From positions 42,962 to 106,961 of the forward strand of contig NZ_KV804942.1 of the NCBI RefSeq assembly GCF_001811505.1: 64,000 nucleotides of DNA, written 5' to 3'. Source of the DNA: Streptococcus sp. HMSC034E03. Lineage in GTDB: Bacteria; Bacillota; Bacilli; Lactobacillales; Streptococcaceae. Positions 8,960 to 17,435 of this stretch are shown here, piece after piece; the first letter of the stretch is position 1, and every line of letters begins with the position of its first letter. The position numbers were made by a program, and so were the translations under genes. The notes below the pieces were generated by a model, which searched no databases, was not told the DNA's origin, and was given only the letters and a program-made list of their open reading frames with translations.

Positions 8960-9823
8960 ATGCGCTATGATTTCGGGAAAGTATATAAAGACATACGTGA
9001 GTCAAAAGGATTGACCCAAGAAGAGGTCTGTGGAAATGGCCTTTCAAGAACCAGCCTTTCCAAGTTTGAAAGTGGCAAGGCAACTCCCAAATATGAAAAC
9101 ATGGAGTTTCTTCTCCGTCAAATCAATATGAGTTTTGAAGAGTTTGAATACATCTGCCATCTCTATAGACCGAGCCAGCGAACAGAAATCATGCAAACCT
9201 ATCTCAATACAAGTTCCATCTTTGGTACCAGTAGTCTAGTCAATTTATTTGAAACATGCCAAGACTATCTTAAGATTCATCACGATATCCCTATAGAGGA
9301 AATCAGAGATATGCTGGAAATTGTCATTTATATCCGTCAACATGGAACAAGGCAACTTTCAATCCAAGTGAAACAAACGGTCAAAAAGCTTTGGGAAAAA
9401 ATTGAAAAACAAGATACATGGTATGAAAGTGACCTAAAAATCCTCAATACCATCCTTTTCAGCTTTCCCATTGAACACCTCCATCTGATCACTGAACAAA
9501 TCTTGCAGCGCTTGGAAGAATATAAAAACTATCGACATTTATATGAATTACGAATGGCAATCCTACTCAATCTGTCCACCATTTACTTGTACAATCAAGA
9601 TAAAAATACCTGTCAACAAATCTGCTACACCTTACTAGAGGATGCTAAGAAAAAGAGAAGATACGATATTTTAGCTATCGCCTATGTTCGAATAGGTATT
9701 TGTACTAGTAATGATCATCTTATTCAAAAGGGCTTCTCCCTTCTGGAGTTAACTAATGAAACCTCAATGCTATCTCACCTCAAAAAGGAAGTAGAGACCT
9801 GTTATCAAGCAAAGGAAATATAA
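8960..9823 (+). CDS. Rgg/MutR-family transcriptional regulator
   Basis: 287 residues; an XRE-type helix-turn-helix at about 8-60 (IRESKGLTQEEVCGNGLS, then SLSKFESGKATP), followed by a helical repeat region typical of Rgg proteins (TPR-like peptide-binding domain). Rgg regulators bind short hydrophobic peptides imported by the oligopeptide permease and switch nearby genes. Length matches the family. AAAGGAGGAAATC precedes the ATG. The divergent strand carries a 37-residue hydrophobic peptide gene and three further tiny genes, probable targets. The regulator ends in a bidirectional terminator. Which member of the family it is cannot be stated. Confidence 0.85.
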   Translation: MRYDFGKVYKDIRESKGLTQEEVCGNGLSRTSLSKFESGKATPKYENMEFLLRQINMSFEEFEYICHLYRPSQRTEIMQTYLNTSSIFGTSSLVNLFETCQDYLKIHHDIPIEEIRDMLEIVIYIRQHGTRQLSIQVKQTVKKLWEKIEKQDTWYESDLKILNTILFSFPIEHLHLITEQILQRLEEYKNYRHLYELRMAILLNLSTIYLYNQDKNTCQQICYTLLEDAKKKRRYDILAIAYVRIGICTSNDHLIQKGFSLLELTNETSMLSHLKKEVETCYQAKEI

Positions 9824-9851
9824 AAAAGTCGAGGAAATCCCTCGACTTTTG
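9822..9851. terminator. Bidirectional terminator between rgg and the LysM gene
   Basis: AAAAGTCGAGG and CCTCGACTTTT form an 11-bp stem with a short loop and T-runs in both directions between two converging genes. Confidence 0.92.
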
Positions 9852-9874
9852 CATCTTATTCTGCTAGTTAGTTC

Positions 9875-10480
9875 TTAGTACCAACCGTTGTTAAGCCAGA
9901 AGTTCTTAGCAGCTGCCCATGAACCGTAACGTCCTGCAACGTAAGCATCTGCTACACGTTCTTGGTTTTCAGCTGAGTAGTCACCGTTCAAGTATGAATC
10001 TGTCAATTGGTAACGTCCGATGTAACGTCCGTTTGTAGCTGTGTAGCTACCACCTGATTCTTTTTGAGCGATCCATTCTTTAGCTTCTGCTTCAGATCCG
10101 CTTACAGTTGAAGTTGATGCTGTAGTAACAGTTTCTTCTGCTACAGTTACGCTTGCTGCTGGCGCTTCATAAGTTGTTGTTTCAGTAGCTGCAGGTGCTG
10201 CTACTGGAGCTTCTGCTGTCGCAGCTGAAGTTGCTGGTGCTTCACCATCAATAACCAATACTTGGTCTACATAGATCAAATGAATATCTTTAATCTTATT
10301 TTTTTCTGCCAATTTTTCAACAGTTGTATTGTATTTTTCAGCGATTCCTGATAGAGTGTCACCTGATTTTACTGTGTAAGTTGTTGTTTCTTGTGCAAAA
10401 GTAAGTGATGGTGCAAGGAAAGCAAGCGCTGCTGCTACTCCTACAAGTCCTGTTTTAATTTTGTTAGTTGTTGATTTCAT
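9875..10480 (-). CDS. Secreted LysM protein with transglycosylase-like C-terminus
   Basis: 201 residues. A signal peptide ends at about residue 29 (LAPSLTFAQE). A LysM peptidoglycan-binding domain follows (YTVKSGDTLSGIAEKY to VLVIDGEAP), then an Ala/Thr/Glu-rich linker and a C-terminal domain of about 70 residues (EWIAQKESGGSYTATNGRYI, then NFWLNNGWY) like the SceD/IsaA type lytic transglycosylases, with the Glu of KESGG as candidate acid. The corresponding pneumococcal gene is known from memory as a WalRK (VicRK) regulon member; TGTAAC sequences occur upstream but no perfect box was found. GAAGGAGAATC precedes the start. Confidence 0.88.
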   Translation of the reverse strand: MKSTTNKIKTGLVGVAAALAFLAPSLTFAQETTTYTVKSGDTLSGIAEKYNTTVEKLAEKNKIKDIHLIYVDQVLVIDGEAPATSAATAEAPVAAPAATETTTYEAPAASVTVAEETVTTASTSTVSGSEAEAKEWIAQKESGGSYTATNGRYIGRYQLTDSYLNGDYSAENQERVADAYVAGRYGSWAAAKNFWLNNGWY

Positions 10481-10512
10481 ATTAAAAGATTCTCCTTCTT
10501 TCTTATATTTCC

Positions 10513-10518
10513 ATCATA
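10513..10518 (-). promoter_or_regulatory. -10 box of the LysM gene
   Basis: TATGAT on the minus strand, 33 bases before the start codon. The -35 is poor, as expected for an activator-dependent promoter; two TGTAAC half-sites lie further upstream. Confidence 0.45.
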
Positions 10519-10685
10519 CCCTACTATTATTACTGTTTCTTGACGGTTTTATGTAGAAATGTTACAAGACTATGTTTTATTTCACTTAAATAGCCTCTTT
10601 TTGTTACAAAAGGCTTGATTTTATAGGCTTTATGGGGAGTTTAGATATTTTATCATGGAATTGAGCGCTTGCATCTAATCTTTGA

Positions 10686-10691
10686 TATAAT
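10686..10691 (+). promoter_or_regulatory. -10 box of the serine dehydratase operon
   Basis: TATAAT, 30 bases before the sdaAB start. TTGAGC upstream is a possible -35 at a long 19-base spacing. Confidence 0.5.
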
Positions 10692-10721
10692 AGAGTTAAG
10701 AATCTTTTTAAGGGGAAACAG

Positions 10722-11393
10722 ATGCAATCACTTCGTTTTCAATCTGTCTTTGATATCATTGGGCCAGTCATGATTGGCCCATCTAGTAGTCACACGGCAG
10801 GAGCTGTTCGTATCGGTAAAATCGTCTCTTCTATCTTTGACGATACTCCAACCGAGGTCGAGTTCCAGCTTTTTAATTCTTTTGCAAAAACCTATCGCGG
10901 GCACGGAACTGATCTCGCCCTGGTCGCTGGAATCTTAGGAATGGACACAGATGATCCAGAAATTCCAAATAGTTTAGAAATTGCCCACAAGCGTGGCATC
11001 AAAATTGTCTGGACCATCCAGAAAGACAGTAACGCCCCTCACCCAAATACTACGAAAATCACTGTTAAGAATGAGCACAAGACCATCAGTGTGACAGGAA
11101 TTTCAATCGGTGGTGGAAATATCCAGGTAACAGAGCTCAATGGCTTTGCCGTATCCCTCAACATGAACACTCCTACCATTATCATCGTTCATCAGGATGT
11201 TCCTGGTATGATTGCTCACGTAACAGAGGCCCTCTCTCGCTTTGACATTAACATCGCCCAAATGAATGTAACCCGAGAAAAAGCTGGTGAGAAAGCCATT
11301 ATGATTATTGAAGTTGATAGCCGCAACTGTGATGAATCTATCGAAGAGATTCGTAAAATTCCTCATTTGCATAATGTCAATTTCTTTCAATAG
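10722..11393 (+). CDS. sdaAB: L-serine ammonia-lyase, iron-sulfur dependent, beta subunit
   Basis: 223 residues. The opening VFDIIGPVMIGPSSSHTAGA is the family signature. The C-terminal part is an ACT-type domain (MIAHVTEALSRFDINIAQMN) that senses amino acids. With the alpha subunit encoded eight bases downstream it deaminates L-serine to pyruvate and ammonia. AAGGGG precedes the ATG. Confidence 0.95.
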   Translation: MQSLRFQSVFDIIGPVMIGPSSSHTAGAVRIGKIVSSIFDDTPTEVEFQLFNSFAKTYRGHGTDLALVAGILGMDTDDPEIPNSLEIAHKRGIKIVWTIQKDSNAPHPNTTKITVKNEHKTISVTGISIGGGNIQVTELNGFAVSLNMNTPTIIIVHQDVPGMIAHVTEALSRFDINIAQMNVTREKAGEKAIMIIEVDSRNCDESIEEIRKIPHLHNVNFFQ

Positions 11394-11401
11394 GAGAAAA
11401 T

Positions 11402-12274
11402 ATGTTTTATTCTATCAAAGAATTAGTCGAACAAGCCGAACTTGATTTTCAAGGAAATGTTGCTGAACTCATGATTACGACCGAGTTTGAGCTAACAGGT
11501 CGTGAACGAGAAGAAGTTCTCCTTCTCATGGAGCGCAACCTTGAAGTCATGAAAGCTTCAGTTGAGCTTGGTCTTAGTGAAAAAAAATCTCGTAGTGGTT
11601 TGACAGGTGGTGACGCTGCCAAGCTTGACCACTACATCAAAAAAGGAAAGACCCTATCAGACTTCACTGTCTTGTCTGCAGCCCGTAATGCTATCGCCGT
11701 TAATGAACACAATGCCAAGATGGGACTGGTCTGTGCAACACCTACTGCTGGTAGTGCAGGCTGCCTTCCAGCCGTTCTCACTGCTGCTATTCAAAAGTTG
11801 GATTTAACTCATGAACAACAACTAGACTTCTTATTCGCTGCAGGTGCTTTTGGACTCGTGATTGCTAACAACGCTTCTATCTCGGGAGCCGAAGGTGGCT
11901 GCCAGGCCGAAGTCGGTTCAGCTTCAGCCATGAGTGCCGCTGCCCTAACTCTAGCTGCAGGCGGAACACCTTATCAAGCGAGCCAGGCTATCGCCTTCGT
12001 TATCAAAAACATGCTCGGCCTAATCTGTGACCCCGTTGCAGGTTTGGTTGAAGTTCCTTGTGTCAAGCGGAATGCCATGGGAGCAAGTTTTGCCTTCATC
12101 GCAGCCGATATGGCTCTGGCTGGTATCGAATCAAAAATTCCAGTTGATGAGGTCATTGACGCCATGTATCAAGTAGGATCTAGCTTACCAACTGCCTTTC
12201 GTGAAACTGCTGAAGGGGGGCTCGCTGCCACACCTACAGGTCGTCGCCTTCAAAAAGAAATCTTCGGCGAATAA
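11402..12274 (+). CDS. sdaAA: L-serine ammonia-lyase, iron-sulfur dependent, alpha subunit
   Basis: 290 residues, catalytic subunit carrying the 4Fe-4S cluster. Cluster-binding cysteines are seen in the conserved context VCATPTAGSAGCLPAVL and further in GAEGGCQAEVGSASAMSAAA and LGLICDPVAGLVEVPCVKRN. Length is normal for the split-subunit type. TAGGAGAAAAT gives the ribosome site in the eight-base gap after sdaAB. A HAD phosphatase follows after 23 bases and probably shares the transcript. Confidence 0.95.
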   Translation: MFYSIKELVEQAELDFQGNVAELMITTEFELTGREREEVLLLMERNLEVMKASVELGLSEKKSRSGLTGGDAAKLDHYIKKGKTLSDFTVLSAARNAIAVNEHNAKMGLVCATPTAGSAGCLPAVLTAAIQKLDLTHEQQLDFLFAAGAFGLVIANNASISGAEGGCQAEVGSASAMSAAALTLAAGGTPYQASQAIAFVIKNMLGLICDPVAGLVEVPCVKRNAMGASFAFIAADMALAGIESKIPVDEVIDAMYQVGSSLPTAFRETAEGGLAATPTGRRLQKEIFGE

Positions 12275-12297
12275 TTTCATCATTATGAGGAGAATCA

Positions 12298-12939
12298 ATG
12301 TCATCTATATCTGCTATCTTTTTTGACTTAGATGGAACGCTAGTTGATAGTTCTATCGGTATCCATAATGGTTTCACCTATACCTTTGACCAACTTGGAG
12401 TTTCTAGTCCTGGTGCCAAAACCATTCGAGGTTTTATGGGTCCCCCACTAGAAACCAGCTTTGCTAGTTGTTTACCAGCTGAGCAAATAGAGGAAGCCAT
12501 CCAGCTCTATCGTTCTTATTATAAGGAAAAGGGTGTGTACGAAGCCCAACTCTTTCCACATATCAAAGATTTACTCGTAGAACTAGCTGAGCATTATCCT
12601 CTTTATATCACTACTACGAAGAATACACCAACCGCAGTTGACATGACTAACAATTTTGGGATTGACCACTTCTTTGATGGCATTTATGGTTCAAGCCCTC
12701 AAGCCCTACACAAGGCAGATGTCATCCGTCAAGCTTTGACAACTCATAACTTGGAGCCAGAAAAAGTGGTTATTATCGGAGATACCAAGTTTGATATGAT
12801 TGGTGCCCAAGAAACTGGCATTAAGAAATTAGCGGTAACCTGGGGATTCGGTGATGAGAAAGACCTCATGGGCTATAATCCTGACTGGATTGCTCACCAG
12901 CCGGCAGACATTTTACAGCATCTACAATTAAAACGTTAA
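12298..12939 (+). CDS. HAD-superfamily hydrolase, phosphoglycolate phosphatase-like
   Basis: 213 residues. Motif I FFDLDGTLVDSSIG (nucleophile Asp9 and acid Asp11), motif II ITTTKN, motif IV GDTKFDMIGA. A cap domain with four or five helices lies between motifs I and II, as in the Gph/PgmB subfamily I HADs. GAGGAGAATCA precedes the ATG. It is the third gene of the serine dehydratase transcript, ending in a terminator. The substrate cannot be deduced. Confidence 0.88.
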   Translation: MSSISAIFFDLDGTLVDSSIGIHNGFTYTFDQLGVSSPGAKTIRGFMGPPLETSFASCLPAEQIEEAIQLYRSYYKEKGVYEAQLFPHIKDLLVELAEHYPLYITTTKNTPTAVDMTNNFGIDHFFDGIYGSSPQALHKADVIRQALTTHNLEPEKVVIIGDTKFDMIGAQETGIKKLAVTWGFGDEKDLMGYNPDWIAHQPADILQHLQLKR

Positions 12940-12983
12940 ACAAAAGACTCCCAGCCTAAAAGTTAGGTTTGGGAGCTTTTTGT
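12940..12983 (+). terminator. Terminator of the sdaAB-sdaAA-HAD operon
   Basis: AAAAGACTCCCAGCCTAA and TTAGGTTTGGGAGCTTTTT form an imperfect but long stem followed by a T-run. Confidence 0.85.
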
Positions 12984-13025
12984 CTGATCTTAATGAGGAG
13001 AATGACATTCCCCGTACTCATCCAA

Positions 13026-13442
13026 TTATTCAAAAGGCGAAGCTTCTTCGCTTTCAACTTCATTAGGTCTATTGATTGTTACTATTTCTACTTCCTTACT
13101 TGGCATAGCTAGCAGAACTAATAGCGCAAAACGTCCAACCATTGGAACAAAGTGAAGGAAGATAAAGGCCCAGTGGAAACCTCCATCACGCAAACGGCGA
13201 ATCTTTAACGCTAAAGTAGGCAACAGAAGGAGTAAAGCTAAAAGGGCATAAATCATGCATATCAGGATAACTAAAGTAAAGTTCAGAGAAGGACCCTGGT
13301 TTATCTCTTTATTGAAGATAAGGATATACAGGGGTAGGAACAAGATATGATTCATCAACCAAACCCACCAGAAGTCAGGACGTGTTGAGTGTCCTACAAA
13401 ATCTACATAACCTTTTAAAAAATTTATATAAGCCCTAAACAA
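13026..13442 (-). CDS. DUF805 family membrane protein (copy 1), TTG start
   Basis: 138 residues from a TTG at 13442. AAAAAGGAG stands seven bases before it and the resulting start LFRAYINFLKGYVDF lines up with the paralogue's MINAYKSFFKGYVDF; the longer frame to 13466 would read through the ribosome site. Features: aromatic motif DFWWVWLMNH, then three further hydrophobic segments, KIRRLRDGGFHWAF between segments 3 and 4, and an acidic C-terminal tail. DUF805 proteins are small membrane proteins of unknown role. It follows the paralogue on the same strand, separated by a terminator. Confidence 0.82.
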   Translation of the reverse strand: MFRAYINFLKGYVDFVGHSTRPDFWWVWLMNHILFLPLYILIFNKEINQGPSLNFTLVILICMIYALLALLLLLPTLALKIRRLRDGGFHWAFIFLHFVPMVGRFALLVLLAMPSKEVEIVTINRPNEVESEEASPFE

Positions 13443-13494
13443 GATATTTCTCCTTTTTAAAAACAATATGCTATAAAGCGTACATTGTTTTAAA

Positions 13495-13528
13495 ACACTC
13501 CCAAATCTATTTTTAGATATGGGAGTGT
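13495..13528 (-). terminator. Terminator between the two DUF805 genes
   Basis: ACACTCCCAAATCTA (13495-13509) and TAGATATGGGAGTGT (13514-13528) form a long stem with one mismatch; on the minus strand it is followed by TTTT. Confidence 0.8.
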
Positions 13529-13592
13529 CAGATATTTGCTTAACAATATAAAGAAAACTCTAAAACAGATTCAATTGTAAAACCTGAACTTC

Positions 13593-14018
13593 TTAGTTTT
13601 TGTCTGATTCTTCGAATGGTGAAACTTCTACAACTTCTTCAGTTTCATTGATTGTTACTACTTCTACTTGTTTCGTTGGCATAGCTAACAAAGCTAAAAG
13701 GGCAAGAGGTCCAACCATAGGAATAAAAATGACAAAGATCAGAGCCCAGTGGAAACCAGCATCACGTAGACGACGAACTGTCAAAGCTAACATAGGTAAC
13801 ATTAAGGCTAGCCCGAAAATCATATAGATAATAGCAATTCCACCCAAGGCCATAAGAGCAGTCTCATTTCTTGGATTTGCTAGTGCCTTAAAATATGCTG
13901 AGTAAAAAGGGACAAGGAGGATCATGTTTGTTAACCAAATCCACCAATACTCTGAGCGTTTTGAACGACCTGTAAAATCTACATAACCTTTAAAGAAACT
14001 TTTATATGCGTTAATCAT
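13593..14018 (-). CDS. DUF805 family membrane protein (copy 2)
   Basis: 141 residues, four probable membrane segments, with the family landmarks SKRSEYWWIWLTNM and TVRRLRDAGFHWAL. The C-terminus EVVTINETEEVVEVSPFEES is nearly the same as in copy 1 (EIVTINRPNEVESEEASPFE), showing tandem duplication. GGGAGTAACTT precedes the ATG. Function unknown. Confidence 0.85.
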   Translation of the reverse strand: MINAYKSFFKGYVDFTGRSKRSEYWWIWLTNMILLVPFYSAYFKALANPRNETALMALGGIAIIYMIFGLALMLPMLALTVRRLRDAGFHWALIFVIFIPMVGPLALLALLAMPTKQVEVVTINETEEVVEVSPFEESDKN

Positions 14019-14043
14019 AAGTTACTCCCTAATTTTTTAATTC

Positions 14044-14147
14044 ATACTCCATGAAAATTGAAAAGCAAATCAGAAAGTCAGTTATAAACCATATCTAAGT
14101 ACAGTAAAACGACGCAGACCTTAGTTACTTTGATTTTCAAATAGTAT
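14044..14147. repeat. Degenerate BOX element (boxA-boxC, no boxB)
   Basis: About 104 bp, bounded by inverted ends ATACTCCATGAAAATTGAAA and the complement of TTTGATTTTCAAATAGTAT. The interior AAAACGACGCAGAC matches the boxA core (GGCGACGCTGACG of streptococcal BOX repeats) with changes. Such elements are scattered in mitis-group genomes as mobile non-autonomous repeats. Assigned by eye. Confidence 0.6.
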
Positions 14148-14220
14148 AAATTTAGTTTACCATAAATGTTCAACAATGACAAGTTAGTTTAAAAATCGGT
14201 AAAGGACCATTCGTTATCAT

Positions 14221-14272
14221 AAAAGGTATGATTCCACTCGCTTCTAACATGAAGCTAGGAATCATACCTTTT
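14221..14272 (-). terminator. Terminator of the dehydratase gene
   Basis: AAAAGGTATGATTCC (14221-14235) and GGAATCATACCTTTT (14258-14272) form a 15-bp perfect stem just past the stop of the minus-strand gene at 14279. Confidence 0.9.
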
Positions 14273-14278
14273 TCTTTT

Positions 14279-16129
14279 TTAATGAGTGTGAGTTGTTTCA
14301 TTTGCAAAACCGATAATGGCTTGCTTCAACTCTGAACCTTGCAAGATACGGAATTCTTCAATCTTTTGATCGATAACTTCAAGTGGCATGACATTAACCT
14401 TACCAACAAAAATCTTATCCATGACTTGATTATCAACCAATTCAGTAGATACCAACAACTCCTCATAGAGTTTCTCACCTGGACGGATTCCCACTTCTAC
14501 AATTGGAATTTCATTTTCAGTACGCCCGCTGAGAAGAACCATTTTCTTGGCCAAATCATAAATCTTAACTGGTTTGCCCATATCAAGAATAAAGACTTCT
14601 CCATCTTTAGCATAAGCTCCTGCATGGATCACCAAACGGCTAGCTTCTGGAATGGTCATAAAGTAACGAGTCATACGGAAGTCTGTCACAGTCACTGGAC
14701 CACCCTCTGCAATCTGACGCTCAAATACTGGAATCACACTACCACGGCTACCGAGAACATTCCCAAAACGAACCGCACAATAGGTAGACTGGCTACGTTG
14801 GTTAAATCCTGTAACAATCAACTCTGCCACACGTTTGGTAGCTCCCATTACGTTTGGTGGATTAACAGCCTTATCTGTCGAAATCATGACCATCTTCGGT
14901 ACCTTAGCAGCATCAACTGCCTTGGCAACATTATAAGTTCCGAGGATATTATTCTTGAAGGCTTCTTTTGGATTACGTTCCATCATTGGCACGTGCTTAT
15001 GGGCAGCAGCGTGGTAAACAATGGCTGGTTGGTACTGCTCAAATACTTGAAGTAAGCGATCGTAGTCTTGGATATCTGCAATCACAGGAACATAGTCAAT
15101 TCCTTGGAAGCTACGAATCAATTCATGATAGATCAGATAAATGGAGTTTTCCCCATGACCCAAGAGAACCACTCGCTCTGGATTAAAGCGACTAACCTGA
15201 CGGCAAATCTCAGACCCGATAGAACCTCCTGCACCTGTTACTAAGATGGTTTTTCCAGTAATTTCTGAGCCTAGGCGTGACTCATCTAGTTGAATTTCTT
15301 TACGTCCCAAAAGGTCCGTAATATCGATTTTTTGGAAACCACCTACCTGAGGATGCAATCCTTGTACAACCGACTCAATCTTGGGCATCTTATAACATTT
15401 CAAGCCAAGTTGGTTACACATTTTTAGGATACGCTCATACTCTGACGGATCAAGAGAAGGAATCGCAACAATGACTTTCTCAATCTGATGACGTTTTGAG
15501 AGTTCTGGTAACTGTTCATAAGATCCTAAGACTGGGATTCCTCCTAGTTTTTGGCCTTTTTTCTTCTCATCATTGTCCAAAATACCTACTAACTCAAGAT
15601 CACTCGTAGGATGCTGGTAGCTGTTCATAAAGAGAGCTCCACCGTCTCCCGCACCAATCAAGAAGGTACGACGATGTTCCCCTTCTCCATCACTCTTTTT
15701 ACGTCTAGAATAGATCAACTGCCAAGTGATACGAGGGAAAAGAATCAAGAAGGTTGTCAACAAGATAAAGAGGACAATAAAGCGCACAGAGAAAAGTGGC
15801 AAGAAGGCATAACATAGGAGATAGGACAAGACACTGCTGACACTTACTCCGATGAATATCTTCATAAAGTCTGTGATTTTGCTATAGCGACTAATACTAG
15901 CATTGAGCCCCCAGAATCCAATCATAATCTGATAGAACAAGAAGGTCAAGCTAGTATAGATGACATAGTCCACAGGAGCTGGATTGATCAATCCATAAAA
16001 CAAGATATAAGAAACAATGATTGAGGAAATCATGCTGGCAGCATCAAAAATCCCCCAAAAGACTTGTTTTTGTTGTTTATTTAACACTTCAACCAGATCA
16101 ATTACATAATCTGTCATTTTTTTATTCAT
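14279..16129 (-). CDS. Membrane-bound UDP-sugar 4,6-dehydratase (CapD/WbpM/PglF family)
   Basis: 616 residues. Four N-terminal membrane helices (residues about 25-135), then a first nucleotide-binding fold (FLIGAGDGGALF), then the catalytic short-chain dehydrogenase domain with ILVTGAGGSIGSEICRQ (about residue 290) and the active-site stretch STDKAVNPPNVMGATKR, where Met replaces the usual Tyr as in this subfamily. It converts UDP-GlcNAc to UDP-4-keto-6-deoxy-sugar for surface glycans. The GT2 gene lies 56 bases upstream on the same strand. Start ATG at 16129; the site before it is modest. Confidence 0.92.
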   Translation of the reverse strand: MNKKMTDYVIDLVEVLNKQQKQVFWGIFDAASMISSIIVSYILFYGLINPAPVDYVIYTSLTFLFYQIMIGFWGLNASISRYSKITDFMKIFIGVSVSSVLSYLLCYAFLPLFSVRFIVLFILLTTFLILFPRITWQLIYSRRKKSDGEGEHRRTFLIGAGDGGALFMNSYQHPTSDLELVGILDNDEKKKGQKLGGIPVLGSYEQLPELSKRHQIEKVIVAIPSLDPSEYERILKMCNQLGLKCYKMPKIESVVQGLHPQVGGFQKIDITDLLGRKEIQLDESRLGSEITGKTILVTGAGGSIGSEICRQVSRFNPERVVLLGHGENSIYLIYHELIRSFQGIDYVPVIADIQDYDRLLQVFEQYQPAIVYHAAAHKHVPMMERNPKEAFKNNILGTYNVAKAVDAAKVPKMVMISTDKAVNPPNVMGATKRVAELIVTGFNQRSQSTYCAVRFGNVLGSRGSVIPVFERQIAEGGPVTVTDFRMTRYFMTIPEASRLVIHAGAYAKDGEVFILDMGKPVKIYDLAKKMVLLSGRTENEIPIVEVGIRPGEKLYEELLVSTELVDNQVMDKIFVGKVNVMPLEVIDQKIEEFRILQGSELKQAIIGFANETTHTH

Positions 16130-16185
16130 GTGAATGGTATCCTCCTACACAGAGAAAATGTTTAATTAAGCATGCTTAAGAAATT

Positions 16186-17220
16186 TTAATTTAAATACTG
16201 AATTTCGTATTTATAACCTTTTCTCCATTTAAAACCTTTGATTAATCCAACTATTGTACCTATACCGTAAGCAAAATGGATAGAGAACAACATAAAAGGC
16301 ATTAACAGTAATACTTCATTTTTATGTTTCAATAGGGAAAGTATAGTCAATAATATAACAAATAGGTCATAAATCGCTAATAGAAACATTAAAAACAAGG
16401 GAGAAAGAGGTAGTAACATAGCACTTACAAAAATGCTTAACACAAACGCAAAGGGAACATAATGAAAAATAGATAGACATTTTGGTTTAACATGAGTTGT
16501 CAATCCAATCCATAGCCCGTTTGAATACTTTTGGTGGAGCATCTTTTTAAATGTTGGTCGAATATATTGATAAGATAAAACATCGGGACTAAATCTTATT
16601 TTATATCCGTGATTTCTGATACGATAATGAAGTTCATTGTCTTCTGTTCTCCCAAGTTGTTCATCGACTAAACCAGCTTGCTCAAAAACTTCTCGACGGT
16701 ACATGCCATGAAAAATAGAAGAAACATATCTGTCTTGAGAACTGTTTCGATAATCTGCGATGCTGCTTCCAAACATATTTTCTTCAACGATATGTAAAGC
16801 TTGGGACCATTTACCCTCACCTTCAACAAGCGTTGGTCTAGGCCCCCCACAGACATATTCCCCTTGATTGATGATCTCAACATTATTTTTCACAAAATCC
16901 TCTGTGACTTTGGAATGCGCATCAATCTTCACAATAAGGTCTCCATTAGAGTTCTTAATCCCTAAATTAAAACCACTTGCTTGATTCTTTTTAGGGTTAT
17001 CATACAATCTAATTGACTTAAATTCGGTATCCTCAGAGATAAATCGCTGAATAATATCGGTTGTCTTATCTGTGGACATTGCATTAATAAATAAAATTTC
17101 AATATTTTCTTTATTGTATGTCTGTTTTTTTAAATCTTCAATTAAGTCCGGTAAGTACTTCTCTTCATTATAAGCACTAATCACAATAGAGACGATTAAA
17201 TTATCGATTTGTTGAATCAC
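16186..17220 (-). CDS. Family 2 glycosyltransferase, membrane-associated
   Basis: 344 residues. The N-terminus has the GT-A nucleotide-sugar fold, IVSIVISAYNEEKYLPDLIE, with DXD-type IVKIDAHSKVTEDFV near residue 96 and the acceptor-side acid in GRTEDNELHYRIR. Two to three hydrophobic segments near the C-terminus (about residues 245-330) anchor it in the membrane. The organisation resembles succinoglycan-type transferases. It sits just upstream of the 4,6-dehydratase gene on the same strand, so both probably build or decorate a surface polysaccharide or glycoprotein. Donor and acceptor unknown. Confidence 0.9.
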   Translation of the reverse strand: MIQQIDNLIVSIVISAYNEEKYLPDLIEDLKKQTYNKENIEILFINAMSTDKTTDIIQRFISEDTEFKSIRLYDNPKKNQASGFNLGIKNSNGDLIVKIDAHSKVTEDFVKNNVEIINQGEYVCGGPRPTLVEGEGKWSQALHIVEENMFGSSIADYRNSSQDRYVSSIFHGMYRREVFEQAGLVDEQLGRTEDNELHYRIRNHGYKIRFSPDVLSYQYIRPTFKKMLHQKYSNGLWIGLTTHVKPKCLSIFHYVPFAFVLSIFVSAMLLPLSPLFLMFLLAIYDLFVILLTILSLLKHKNEVLLLMPFMLFSIHFAYGIGTIVGLIKGFKWRKGYKYEIQYLN

Positions 17221-17372
17221 TTACAGTCTCCTAAATATTTTCTTTCACTATTTTATCACAAATTCCCAGACTTTCCTATTTTTATTTGAATCCCAGAAAA
17301 AAACTAGTAAACAACTCGTCCTACTTTACTTTTATTTAGTTTAAGTAAAACACCGAATCTCCCTGCTCTAGC

Positions 17373-17401
17373 TTGACATCTCTTAGAAAAAAACTTAAAA
17401 T
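17373..17401 (+). promoter_or_regulatory. Promoter of the MFS transporter gene
   Basis: TTGACA (17373-17378), 17-base spacer, TAAAAT (17396-17401), 34 bases before the ATG at 17436. It also rules out a start upstream of 17401. Confidence 0.8.
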
Positions 17402-17435
17402 AAGCTGTTATAAAAATCATCTTAGAGAGGTTCAC

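Noticed and set aside
8553..9014. Plus-strand ORF of 153 codons before rgg
   Set aside because: No ribosome site, composition of intergenic DNA, overlaps rgg out of frame and is antisense to the well-supported 37-residue peptide gene.
14339..15055. 238-codon ORF opposite the dehydratase gene
   Set aside because: Antisense of a strongly conserved coding region; an artefact of codon bias.
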